From the NCBI GenBank assembly GCA_046295455.1, contig JBKBNI010000014.1:1-30236 (forward strand): a stretch of 30,236 nt of DNA. The letters are read 5' to 3'. The position numbers and the translations under genes are program-made. Under the pieces are notes generated by a model. It saw nothing but the letters and a program-made list of their open reading frames with translations. It did no database searches and was not told the origin of the DNA. This document shows positions 8,433 through 16,879 of this stretch, piece by piece; positions within the stretch are counted from its first letter, which is position 1; each line of letters begins with the position of its first letter. The DNA is from Thermaurantimonas sp046295455. Lineage in GTDB: Bacteria > Bacteroidota > Bacteroidia > Flavobacteriales > Schleiferiaceae.

Positions 8433-9675
8433 GGGGGTTGTAAATTTTGTTCAAAACTTCAGGCTTCTGCTATCTATAGCGTACCGAAACATCTGGCGAA
8501 ACAAGGGTAGGTCGCTCACGTTGATGACTTCGGTATCCCTAGGTCTGGCCGGAGGGATGGTGGCCATCAGCATGGGCCAAGGGATGATCGCCCAACGTTT
8601 CAAAATCGTAATTGAAAAAAATGTCAGCCACATGCAGATTCACCATCCGCGGTGGACGGAGCAGTTTGAAGTGAATTACACCATTCCGGATCTGGCAAAT
8701 GTGGAACGAGAACTGAAAAAGCAGCCGGATTACCGAATGCACTGTAAAAGAACCATTTCCAATGGGATTGCCCAGTCTCCCACTTCTTCAGGTGCTGTGC
8801 AGATACGTGGCATTGACCCAGAGAGCGAACGTGCGGTGACGGCATTCCACGATCTGATCATTGAGGGGGAATATCTCAGAGAAACACGGCCGATGAATGT
8901 GTTGATAGGAAAGCAATTGGCCGAAAAGCTAAATGTGGGCCTGGGCTCAAGGGTGGTACTGTCGTTTACCGACCAGCAATACAATGTGATCTCTTCGGCC
9001 TTCGTCATAGGCGGTATCTTCAGAAGTGTGAGCACACAGTACGATGAGCGAAATGTGTTTGTCCTTCGGGAGGATTTGAACCGGTTTTTGGGCATTGAAG
9101 ATCGTGCTCATGAAATTGCGGTACTTTTTACGGATGAAGAGAAGGCTGTGAAAGCGGAGGCTGCTCTCTCGAAAGTTCTCCCGGGCCGATCGGTACAGAG
9201 CTGGCGGAAGTTGTCTCCTGAGCTGGTGTACCTCCAGGATGTGGGCAGTCAGGTATTGTACATATTCATCATTTTGATCATGTTGGGGCTGAGTTTCGGA
9301 ATTTTCAACACCATGCTGATGATCGTCCACGAGCGCACTCACGAACTGGGAATGCTCAAAGCGATAGGTTTAAACAAAAGCCGGACATTTGTAATGCTGC
9401 AGCTGGAAACCTTGATGATGACGTTGCTCGGCACAGTTGTCGGGCTTTTGTTGGGCCGATTGATCCTATGGCCGCTGATGGGGGGAATCGATCTGAATTT
9501 TCTGTCAGATGCACTGGCAGCCTTCGGGATACCCACAGTGGTCTATCCGGTGATCGGTCCCGGTTTTTACAGGAATGTGATCTTGCTGGTCCTGGGCTTC
9601 ACCTTTTTTGCCAGCTTGTATCCGAGCTGGAAAGCTCTGCAAATTAATCCGGCAGATGCTGTGCGTATCCAATGA
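8425..9675 (+). CDS. ABC transporter permease, FtsX/MacB family (second subunit)
   Basis: The product has 416 residues from a GTG inside the end of the preceding permease gene (8-nt overlap, ...GGTGAGTAA). The layout matches its neighbour: an amphipathic N-terminus with IAYRNIWRNKGRSLTLM, a first membrane segment at about 32-52, an extracytoplasmic domain with the MacB-like stretch AVQIRGIDPESE, and three C-terminal membrane segments. The coupling motif HERTHELGMLKAIGLNKSR sits near residues 305-323. The ending NPADAVR is the usual FtsX-family tail. The two permeases are diverged paralogues, consistent with a LolC/LolE-like heterodimer. The gene is the last of this operon; the next plus-strand gene has its own promoter. 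Confidence 0.88.
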   Translation: MSKGVVNFVQNFRLLLSIAYRNIWRNKGRSLTLMTSVSLGLAGGMVAISMGQGMIAQRFKIVIEKNVSHMQIHHPRWTEQFEVNYTIPDLANVERELKKQPDYRMHCKRTISNGIAQSPTSSGAVQIRGIDPESERAVTAFHDLIIEGEYLRETRPMNVLIGKQLAEKLNVGLGSRVVLSFTDQQYNVISSAFVIGGIFRSVSTQYDERNVFVLREDLNRFLGIEDRAHEIAVLFTDEEKAVKAEAALSKVLPGRSVQSWRKLSPELVYLQDVGSQVLYIFIILIMLGLSFGIFNTMLMIVHERTHELGMLKAIGLNKSRTFVMLQLETLMMTLLGTVVGLLLGRLILWPLMGGIDLNFLSDALAAFGIPTVVYPVIGPGFYRNVILLVLGFTFFASLYPSWKALQINPADAVRIQ

Positions 9676-9812
9676 TATCCTCGAAGGGCAAACCGAGTTC
9701 TGGGCAATAAGATAATTTAAGCTTCCCATAAGCGAAAATAGTTTCACCATTTGAAATCCGGTAAAAGATCGGAGCAGCCTACGACACCATTTTAACCCAT
9801 ACCATACTTCCA

Positions 9813-9821
9813 TACCTTTGC
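9813..9821 (+). promoter_or_regulatory. -7 promoter box of yebC
   Basis: TACCTTTGC is an exact match to the Bacteroidota TAnnTTTG consensus. It lies 21 nt before the yebC start, giving a short leader of about 15 nt. The upstream T-rich stretch near 9789-9794 could serve as a degenerate -33 element. Confidence 0.7.
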
Positions 9822-9842
9822 ACGGACAAACGAATCAGCACT

Positions 9843-10559
9843 ATGGGAAGAGCCTTTGAATACAGAAAAGAAAAAAAATTCAAGCGCTGGGCTACAATGG
9901 CCAAAAACTTTACCCGAATCGGTAAAGAAATTTCGATCGCTGTGAAAGAGGGCGGGCCAAACCCCGAGACCAATGCCCGGCTGCGTGCAGCCATACAAAA
10001 CGCCAAATCGGTCAATATGCCCAAAGAAAATATTGAGCGGGCCATCAAGCGTGCCACAGATAAGGAAATGGCCGATTATAAGGAAATCGTGTATGAGGGA
10101 TACGGGCCGGGAGGTATCGCCATCCTGATCGAAACGGCAACCGATAATCCTACCCGCACGGTAGCCAACCTACGTAGCTACTTCAATAAGCACAATGGCT
10201 CACTGGGCACAAGTGGTTCGGTGGATTTTATGTTTGATCACAAGTGTCAGTTTAAAATCCGAAAACCAACCGACCTGGACATTGAAGAGCTGGAACTACA
10301 GTTCATAGACTTCGGGGCTGAAGAGTTTTTTGAGGATGAGGAAGATGGCACTCTGATGGTGTATGGAAACTTCTCCGACTACGGAAGGCTACAAAAGGGC
10401 ATCGAAGAGATCGGGCTCGAGGTAGTATCTTCTGGTTTAGAACGCATCCCACACGAGACTCGTGAAGTCACCGATGAGGCGCGCATGCAGCTGGATAAAT
10501 TGCTTGAAAAAATCGAAGAAGACGACGATGTACAAAATGTATATCACAACATGGCTTAG
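9843..10559 (+). CDS. yebC: YebC/PmpR/TACO1 family protein
   Basis: The product has 238 residues, close to the usual 240-250. Family features are all present: the basic N-terminal segment MGRAFEYRKEKKFKRWATMA, which is the Bacteroidota form of the E. coli MAGHSKW start, then KNFTRIGKEISIAVKEGG, ARLRAAIQNAKSVNMPKENI with the ERAIKRA helix, YEGYGPGGIAILIE, the TDNPTRTVANLRSYFNKHNG block and GSVDFMFDH. The family was first described as DNA-binding regulators. More recent work ties YebC and TACO1 proteins to relieving ribosome stalling, for example at proline-rich stretches. The role here is inferred from family only. It is monocistronic, with a strong promoter upstream and another promoter right after it. 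Confidence 0.95.
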   Translation: MGRAFEYRKEKKFKRWATMAKNFTRIGKEISIAVKEGGPNPETNARLRAAIQNAKSVNMPKENIERAIKRATDKEMADYKEIVYEGYGPGGIAILIETATDNPTRTVANLRSYFNKHNGSLGTSGSVDFMFDHKCQFKIRKPTDLDIEELELQFIDFGAEEFFEDEEDGTLMVYGNFSDYGRLQKGIEEIGLEVVSSGLERIPHETREVTDEARMQLDKLLEKIEEDDDVQNVYHNMA

Positions 10560-10612
10560 TGGGATATTTGGTCAATATACCAGATACATAGGTCAGATGA
10601 ATGTACAAGCCC

Positions 10613-10621
10613 TACTTTTGT
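10613..10621 (+). promoter_or_regulatory. -7 promoter box of the mlaE-mlaF operon
   Basis: TACTTTTGT matches TAnnTTTG exactly. It is 17 nt upstream of the TTG start at 10639, implying a leader of about 11 nt. It supports the TTG over the internal ATG at 10684. Confidence 0.65.
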
Positions 10622-10638
10622 AAACTAATAGTACGACG

Positions 10639-11388
10639 TTGAGTCTGCAGAGGTATTTAGAAGATTTTGGGAGATATGTCCTAATGTTGGGGAGGGTATT
10701 CAGAAAGCCCGAAAATAAACGCATGTATTTCGATGCCTTTCTGACAGAGATTGAACATCTCGGAATTCAATCAGTTGGCCTTGTTGCTATCATTTCGCTG
10801 TTTGTGGGAGCGGTGGTGACCATTCAGACTGCTCTCAATCTGGAAAATCCGCTTATTCCGGCATATTACATCGCCATAGCCACCCGCGAGAGCATCATCC
10901 TTGAGTTTTCGCCAACAATGGTCAGCCTTATTCTCGCGGGAAAAGTGGGCAGCAACATTGCGTCCACTTTAGGTACCATGAGGGTGAGTGAGCAGATTGA
11001 TGCCTTAGAAGTAATGGGTGTAAACTCTGCATCGTATTTGATCCTTCCTAAAGTGCTGGCCGCTGTTTTTTTCAACCCTATACTGATCAGTATGTCTATG
11101 TTTTTAGGCATTTTAGGTGGATATATTTTCGGTCAGCTTACCGGTATGGTAGGTCCGGAGGATTTTATTGAAGGTCTTCTGCTGGAATTTAAAGCGTTCT
11201 ATGTGACCTATGCCCTGATCAAGACCGTTGTATTTGCTTTTATAATTACCACGGTTTCAGCCTACTACGGGTATTATGTCAAGGGTGGAGCCGTAGAGGT
11301 AGGTCAAAGCAGTACACGTGCCGTGGTGGCCAGCAGCCTGATCATCATATTGGCAAATTACATTCTTACCCAAATCATACTTAGCTGA
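10639..11388 (+). CDS. mlaE: MlaE/YrbE-type ABC transporter permease
   Basis: The product has 249 residues. The start is a TTG: an in-frame stop at 10621 leaves no other start before it, and the next ATG (10684) would remove 15 residues of the conserved amphipathic N-terminal helix (LEDFGRYVLMLGRVF). The MlaE core is clear: LVAIISLFVGAVVTIQTALN, ILEFSPTMVSLILAGKVGSN, then the signature TLGTMRVSEQIDALEVMGVN, followed by two to three further membrane segments. MlaE-type permeases work with MlaF ATPases and MCE proteins in phospholipid movement across the Gram-negative envelope. It overlaps the downstream ATPase gene by one base (TGATG). The MCE-domain subunit (MlaD) that usually follows is not in this window. 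Confidence 0.9.
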   Translation: MSLQRYLEDFGRYVLMLGRVFRKPENKRMYFDAFLTEIEHLGIQSVGLVAIISLFVGAVVTIQTALNLENPLIPAYYIAIATRESIILEFSPTMVSLILAGKVGSNIASTLGTMRVSEQIDALEVMGVNSASYLILPKVLAAVFFNPILISMSMFLGILGGYIFGQLTGMVGPEDFIEGLLLEFKAFYVTYALIKTVVFAFIITTVSAYYGYYVKGGAVEVGQSSTRAVVASSLIIILANYILTQIILS

Positions 11389-12161
11389 TGATAAAGGTTG
11401 AAAACATCAAAAAAAGATTTGGTGATGCCGAGGTTATCAAAGGCATATCGGCCGAGTTTTACCCGGGAAAGGTCAATCTGATCATCGGAAAATCAGGATC
11501 CGGAAAAACGGTATTCATGAAATCACTACTTGGCCTTTTTGATATTGACGGAGGGGAGATTTACTACAGTGGGGAGCCGCTGTCGGAAATGGACTTTAAA
11601 CGCAGGAAAGCTCTTCGCACAGAGATGGGAATGGTATTTCAGGGAAGTGCATTGTTTGATTCGCTCAATGTGGAAGAAAATGTCATTTTCCCGCTTAAAA
11701 TGTTTTCCGAAATGAAGCCGGACGAAATGTTGGAGAGGGTTAATTTTTGTTTGAGAAGGGTCAATCTAGAAAATTCTAATAAAAAATATCCAGCCGAACT
11801 CAGTGGCGGTATGAAAAAGCGCGTTGCAATAGCTCGCGCAATAGCCATGAATCCAAAATACCTCTTTTGTGACGAGCCCAACTCTGGACTGGATCCCCAG
11901 ACTTCTATAGTGATAGACAACCTCCTGCGTGAAATTACCCAGGAGTTTGGCATTACCACCGTCATCAATACCCATGATATGAATTCGGTGATGGAAATCG
12001 GTGACAATATCATTCTGATCAAAGACGGAGTAAAAGCCTGGCAAGGAAATAAATCTGAGATTTTAGACACTGATAATGAAGATGTAAACGAGTTTGTATT
12101 TACCTCACAGCTCTTCAAGCGCGTCAAACAATTGCATCACACAGCCAGCGCTCGTGAGTGA
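11388..12161 (+). CDS. mlaF: MlaF-type ABC transporter ATP-binding protein
   Basis: The product has 257 residues with a complete nucleotide-binding domain: Walker A GKSGSGKT (34-41), Q-loop VFQGSALFDSL (Q85), ABC signature LSGGMKKR (138-145), Walker B YLFCDEP with catalytic Glu163, D-loop SGLDP and H-loop His196 in NTHDM. SALFDSLNVEENV and the following methionine- and charge-rich stretch are typical of Mla-type ATPases. It energises the adjacent permease. Its start overlaps the permease stop by one base, and its last 8 bases contain the GTG start of the next gene, so all are translationally coupled. Confidence 0.92.
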   Translation: MIKVENIKKRFGDAEVIKGISAEFYPGKVNLIIGKSGSGKTVFMKSLLGLFDIDGGEIYYSGEPLSEMDFKRRKALRTEMGMVFQGSALFDSLNVEENVIFPLKMFSEMKPDEMLERVNFCLRRVNLENSNKKYPAELSGGMKKRVAIARAIAMNPKYLFCDEPNSGLDPQTSIVIDNLLREITQEFGITTVINTHDMNSVMEIGDNIILIKDGVKAWQGNKSEILDTDNEDVNEFVFTSQLFKRVKQLHHTASARE

Positions 12162-13476
12162 CTACCTGTTGATTTATTCTGAAAAAATTACTCCTCGCCT
12201 ACTATACACCTGCCGGGTGATGTTTGAACACGTGACCCCGTGTGTGTACCGATGTACCGATTCAGCCGAACAGTTTGTAGGATATCCAGGTCCCAAGATC
12301 AACTACGGTCCCGATCGCACCCTGGGGGGAGTCTGGATCTATCCGGCCAGGTTGCTGTTTTCCACAGAACTATTTGAGCAGGAAGTCCGATGCACCCATC
12401 ATCCTGTGTGCGGCACAGAAATGTTTCACGATGCATGTAGCGAAATCTGTTTTGATGTCTTTGCATCGGTATTTTATCTGGTATCGAGATATGAAGAGTA
12501 CCTGCCACATATCAGAGATGCGCACGGGCGATTTGTACCTTCAGAATCCATCGCCGGAAAGAATGGTTTTCTCAATACGCCCGTGGTCAATCATTGGTGT
12601 CTGCATCTTCGAGACAAAATTCTGGAACACTACCCCGGATTTCAGATCAGTAAGACCCCCTTCAGGTACACTGCCACCATCGATGTGGACAATACCTATG
12701 CCTACAAAGGTAAAGGACTGATGCGAACACTAGGCGGGCTCGCAAAGGATCTGAGAACCTTTGACCTGAAGAGATTACGCGAGCGATTTTCAACGGTATT
12801 TCTCGGATCTAAAGACCCCTACGATACCATCGATTACCAACTGAAAATTCACCAAACATTCGGATATGAAGTCATCTATTTTTATCTCTTTTCAAAATAT
12901 GGCCCATATGACCGAAACCTGCCGATTTACAGTCCAAGATATCAGGAGCACATCAAATTTGTAGCTGATTTTGCCCAAATAGGTACTCACCCGTCCTACC
13001 GCGCGAGTGAGGATTTTGAGGAGTTGGAATACGAAATCACCAGCCTGGAGGCTACCATCCGAAGGCAAATCACAAAGAGCAGACACCATTTTTTAAGATT
13101 CTTTCTCCCTACTACCTTCAGGCAGCTCATAGAGCTGGGAATCACGGATGAATATTCTATGGGTTATGCACAGCAGCCGGGGTTCAGGGCGGGTATATGC
13201 ACGCCTTATCCATTCTACGATCTGGAACTGGAAGAGCAAACCGATTTAATGATCCACCCATTTGCATTTATGGAGACCACATTTATCGATTATCTGCGAA
13301 CCACTCCTCAGCAGGCAGAACCTATCATCTTTGATCTTATTGACAAGGTGCATAAAGTCGGGGGACATCTCATCACGGTATGGCACAATCGTACATTCAG
13401 CGAATACCGTGTGGAGTGGAAGGGATGGAACCAAGTGTATAACCAAATGTTTGAATACATACAAAAGCTGTTATGA
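12154..13476 (+). CDS. Polysaccharide deacetylase-like protein (Bacteroidota type)
   Basis: The product has 440 residues from GTG 12154, which overlaps the mlaF stop by 8 nt. A longer frame from 12094 would overlap mlaF by 68 nt with an unrelated Ser-rich leader and is not preferred. Homologues begin with the LLIYSEKITPRLLYT-like strand seen here. The N-terminal half is an uncharacterised domain. From about residue 172 it looks like a NodB-type barrel: TIDVDN (D177, D179) as the metal/catalytic aspartate motif and IGTHPSYRAS (H279) as the reduced histidine motif. The tail WHNRTFSEYRVEWKGWNQVY is characteristic of this subgroup. There is no signal peptide, so it is probably cytoplasmic. Its position before a FemAB/GNAT-like transferase suggests modification of an envelope polymer or glycolipid; the substrate cannot be read. 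Confidence 0.8.
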   Translation: MSDYLLIYSEKITPRLLYTCRVMFEHVTPCVYRCTDSAEQFVGYPGPKINYGPDRTLGGVWIYPARLLFSTELFEQEVRCTHHPVCGTEMFHDACSEICFDVFASVFYLVSRYEEYLPHIRDAHGRFVPSESIAGKNGFLNTPVVNHWCLHLRDKILEHYPGFQISKTPFRYTATIDVDNTYAYKGKGLMRTLGGLAKDLRTFDLKRLRERFSTVFLGSKDPYDTIDYQLKIHQTFGYEVIYFYLFSKYGPYDRNLPIYSPRYQEHIKFVADFAQIGTHPSYRASEDFEELEYEITSLEATIRRQITKSRHHFLRFFLPTTFRQLIELGITDEYSMGYAQQPGFRAGICTPYPFYDLELEEQTDLMIHPFAFMETTFIDYLRTTPQQAEPIIFDLIDKVHKVGGHLITVWHNRTFSEYRVEWKGWNQVYNQMFEYIQKLL

Positions 13477-14366
13477 TTCGATTGGTAAAGAGTGCAGATA
13501 TAGATTGCGAAAAGTGGGATATGACGATACATCTGGACCCTCAGGCCTTGATCTACGGCGTGAGTTGGTATCTGGATATTGTAGCAAATGGCTGGGATGC
13601 ATTGGTCTTCGACGACTACAAAGCTGTACTGCCCCTCACTCCACACTTGTACCGCAGGCTGATACCGGCACTCATTCGTCCGTATGGTACGCAGCAGTTG
13701 GGAGTATTTTCCAAAGAAACCGTCAGTGCTGACCTGGTCTCTGATTTTGTAAAGGCGATCCCGTCGCGCTACTTATACAAAGATTTGTTTTTTAATGCCT
13801 CCAACCCGATAGAAAAAATTTCCTCCGGCCGCCTGCTTCCGAGGACGAACCTCCTGATCCCCCTCTCCACTGCCAATGAAGAAAAAATTCGGTCACAGTA
13901 TTCCAAAAATACCCGTAGGAATCTGTCGAAAGCTCAGAGGTACAACCATCAATTTTTCTACAACGATTCTCCCGAAGTGATTTTAAAGCTCTTTCAGGCC
14001 AATAAAGGCAAAGAGCTATCCCATCTGAAGCAGAGGCACTATGCCGTCATAAGGCAGATTATGTATGTGGCGCTTCACCGCAGAGCCGGGTACCTGATCA
14101 CTTTGTACGATGACCACAATACAGCCATTGCGGGAATTTTTTTATTGGAATACAGGGGCAGAGTCGTCCTATTTTTCAGTGCAACGTCAGATTACGGCAA
14201 GGAAACCCATGCACTGACCCTTTTGATCGATCATATTCTCACCCAAAAAGCCGGCCTTGCAGACCTTTTTGATTTTGAAGGCTCTGATATAAGTGGTCTC
14301 CGAAGATTTTACGAAGGGTTTGGGGCGAGGGAAGAAATTTATTACAACTGGAGAAAATGGTTTTGA
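13473..14366 (+). CDS. FemAB/GNAT-like acyltransferase family protein
   Basis: The product has 297 residues, starting in an ATGA overlap with the deacetylase gene. No signal peptide or membrane segment is visible. The C-terminal half fits a GNAT fold of the Acetyltransf_6/FemAB type: YSKNTRRNLSKAQRYNH (the conserved basic helix seen in peptidoglycan-bridge FemAB relatives and related transferases), then GIFLLEYRGRVVLFFSATSD, ALTLLIDHIL and the terminal DFEGSDISGLRRFYEGFGA, which resembles the FemAB motif (F)D-x-EGS. The acyl donor (acyl-CoA or aminoacyl-tRNA) and acceptor cannot be told from sequence. It is the last gene of the run and ends only 9 nt from the convergent TonB-receptor gene. 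Confidence 0.75.
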   Translation: MIRLVKSADIDCEKWDMTIHLDPQALIYGVSWYLDIVANGWDALVFDDYKAVLPLTPHLYRRLIPALIRPYGTQQLGVFSKETVSADLVSDFVKAIPSRYLYKDLFFNASNPIEKISSGRLLPRTNLLIPLSTANEEKIRSQYSKNTRRNLSKAQRYNHQFFYNDSPEVILKLFQANKGKELSHLKQRHYAVIRQIMYVALHRRAGYLITLYDDHNTAIAGIFLLEYRGRVVLFFSATSDYGKETHALTLLIDHILTQKAGLADLFDFEGSDISGLRRFYEGFGAREEIYYNWRKWF

Positions 14367-14375
14367 ATACAGCGA

Positions 14376-16871
14376 TTAGATTCTCACGACAGCTTTTACA
14401 TTGAGTAATCTGTTGGTCAGGTAATTTGGTACGCCAAATTGCCTTCCTGTTGTCAGGTCCGGATTGGCAGAATTGATATCTTTAATCCAAAGGTAGCTTA
14501 TCGTATTTCGGATAGCAAGTAAATTAAAGACTTCTACCCCTACCCAGGCGGATTTAAATACGTCAAACGATTTGTATCTGGCCGGCTTACCTTCTTCTTT
14601 AAAGACCTTGTAGAATGCCACATCCACACGTCGGTAAGGAGGAATCCTAAAAGTCTGCTCCGTGCGCTCAAACTGAGGAGGATTGAAAGGAATACCCGTC
14701 CCAAAGCTAAGTGTGAGGGCTACACGCCAGGTAGGGTCTTTGGGCAGATAGTCCTGAAAATTGATGCTTGCATTAAACAATTGGTCCGTAGGACGCGGAA
14801 GATATCCCAACTCCGGTGTGTCGCGAAGTTTTTCGCGCACGGTCATCAGAGATGCGCTGAACCAGGATTCGATACCTTTTACAAACTGACCGTTGATGCG
14901 AAAATCAAGTCCTGTGGCATACCCATCCGCATCATTCCGTGCAGAATACCGTAGCCGGACATTTTCGAGCTCGTAGGTCACAAGGTTTCTCAGATATTTG
15001 AAGTAGTATTCGGTCACCACCCGAAAGGGTCTGTCCCAGATCGTGATGACCTGATCTGCTCCGGTGACAAGGTGGTAGCTTTCCTGAGCCTGAAGTTGTG
15101 TATTAACCTCCCCTCTTATATCGCGCATTTCCCGGTAGAAGGCAGGCTGATGATAGGCCCCCAGAGAGAGGCGGTAGATGATGTTGGCACTGCCGGAAGG
15201 TTTAAATTTAATTGTTGCCCTGGGAATGAATAAAAGTTGATCGTTGAGATTCCAATAGTGGAGTCTCAAACCCGCCGTGTAAAAGAAATCGCCATATCCC
15301 GACCTAATAGACCCTGAGTACTCTCCATAGCCCATCAGGCGCTGAGAAAATACCTCAGCCCTGGAATCAAAACTCTCAAAGAGAAAAAGCCCTGTAGGCT
15401 CTATGGTATCTACCTGCACACTGCCCAAAGTATCGGCTCTGAATACAAATCTTCGCTGATGTGGGAGATTGTATCCCGCCGAATCAATAGTCTCCCACTC
15501 TTTGTACCGGTCTAGAATGTCCTCGGCCTGCCATCTGACTCCCCAGCCCCAGGTGCCCTTACGGGCAATGTACGTGCCTGTATGCTGCACATTAAAAACA
15601 ATGGCATCAAGTACATTGCGTGCATAATTCTGAAATCCGCCCACTCCGCGAATGAATCTGATATCGCCAAACTGATCCGAGCCCAGATTGTTGTCAAGTT
15701 CGGCAAGGCGATATGCTCCTGCAATATCAAAAAACTCTTGTTCTGTGGTTTGAAAGGCCGAAATTGCCCAGCGGAGATGAGTGGACTTGCCCGGCCTGTA
15801 GTCAGCCGCCAGTGCCGAAAAGAGGGTCGTAAAATCGTAATTTTCCATCCCGTCGAAGAAGACTGTAAGCCTTAGTGACTGCTGTATTGTCCCGAAATTG
15901 GTAGTGCGTGTAGAGGGAATAACCTTGTAGATATTTCGGGAATAATTTCCCAAATAGCTAATTTCTAATCTATCGGTAAGCGCATAGGTAAGGTACACCT
16001 GCGCATCGGTGAAGCGCGGACGAAAGTCGGCGTCGGTATCGAGCGAGCCCAGCAGAAGCTCATTGGTGCGGTAGCGAATGCTGCTCAGTGCGGTAAATCG
16101 ATTTTTTAACCCAATGGCATCTACAGTCAGCGCACCCCCCATCAGACTTGCCTCCGATCGAAGACCAAATTTTTCTGGTTTTCGGTAGGTGATGTCGAGC
16201 ACCGAAGACATCCGGTCGCCATATCGAGCATCAAAACCTCCGGCCGAAAACTCAATATTGCCGACCATATCAGGGTTAATGAAACTCAGCCCTTCCTGCT
16301 GACCATTGCGCACAAGAAATGGACGGTAGATCTCAATACCATTTACATACACAAGGTTTTCATCAAAGTTTCCACCGCGTACATTGTACTGAGAGCTCAT
16401 TTCATTTCGAGAGGTTACTCCGGGCATAAGTCTGAGCAGACCCTCTACACCGGTGACCGGGCCGGCCAGCATATCAAGGGCCTTGACGTCAATGACGGTG
16501 GTATTGGTAATGCGGGTTTTTTCTTCTACTACTTCCACCTGACTGAGCTCCTCTGATAAGAGTCTAAGAGTCGTTTTGAAATTATACTCGCGGTTGGATT
16601 GCAAATCTACCTTCAGGCTGTCTCTTTTGTACCCAAAGAGATAAAAGTAGATGTAGGAGTTTTTCATGGCGGGCACTTCCAATCGATACGTACCCAGCGC
16701 GGAAGTTTGAACGCTGTAGCCTCGGCAGTATACTTCAACCTGCTCCAAAGGCTTACCCTCTTGGTTGACTACTATGCCGTTGATCACTGCTGTCTGGGCT
16801 TCTACTCTGAAAAAGCCCGATGAAAAAAAAACAACAAGAATGCACAGTGTGCGAAGGATGCCGAAACTCAA
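14376..16871 (-). CDS. TonB-dependent outer-membrane receptor
   Basis: The product has 831 residues. A signal peptide (1-25, cleavage VEA|Q) is followed by a carboxypeptidase-regulatory-like beta domain (about 28-110, INGIVVNQEGKPLEQVEVYC), a plug domain (about 120-235: GVEGLLRLMPGV, QYNVRGGNFDENLVYVNGIE, FSAGGFDARYGDRMSSVLDI) and a long barrel ending in a hydrophobic strand (LNVKAVVRI). The regulatory domain plus plug plus barrel plan is typical of Bacteroidota TonB receptors. No SusD partner is adjacent, so it is not a standard polysaccharide-utilisation pair; the substrate is unknown. It is 8 nt downstream of a small regulatory-domain protein gene and surely cotranscribed with it. Confidence 0.92.
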   Translation of the reverse strand: MSFGILRTLCILVVFFSSGFFRVEAQTAVINGIVVNQEGKPLEQVEVYCRGYSVQTSALGTYRLEVPAMKNSYIYFYLFGYKRDSLKVDLQSNREYNFKTTLRLLSEELSQVEVVEEKTRITNTTVIDVKALDMLAGPVTGVEGLLRLMPGVTSRNEMSSQYNVRGGNFDENLVYVNGIEIYRPFLVRNGQQEGLSFINPDMVGNIEFSAGGFDARYGDRMSSVLDITYRKPEKFGLRSEASLMGGALTVDAIGLKNRFTALSSIRYRTNELLLGSLDTDADFRPRFTDAQVYLTYALTDRLEISYLGNYSRNIYKVIPSTRTTNFGTIQQSLRLTVFFDGMENYDFTTLFSALAADYRPGKSTHLRWAISAFQTTEQEFFDIAGAYRLAELDNNLGSDQFGDIRFIRGVGGFQNYARNVLDAIVFNVQHTGTYIARKGTWGWGVRWQAEDILDRYKEWETIDSAGYNLPHQRRFVFRADTLGSVQVDTIEPTGLFLFESFDSRAEVFSQRLMGYGEYSGSIRSGYGDFFYTAGLRLHYWNLNDQLLFIPRATIKFKPSGSANIIYRLSLGAYHQPAFYREMRDIRGEVNTQLQAQESYHLVTGADQVITIWDRPFRVVTEYYFKYLRNLVTYELENVRLRYSARNDADGYATGLDFRINGQFVKGIESWFSASLMTVREKLRDTPELGYLPRPTDQLFNASINFQDYLPKDPTWRVALTLSFGTGIPFNPPQFERTEQTFRIPPYRRVDVAFYKVFKEEGKPARYKSFDVFKSAWVGVEVFNLLAIRNTISYLWIKDINSANPDLTTGRQFGVPNYLTNRLLNVKAVVRI

Positions 16872-16879
16872 AACGGGGC

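Noticed and set aside
12094..12153. Longer N-terminus for the deacetylase-like protein
   Set aside because: It would overlap mlaF by 68 nt with an unrelated Ser-rich leader; GTG 12154 matches the family start.
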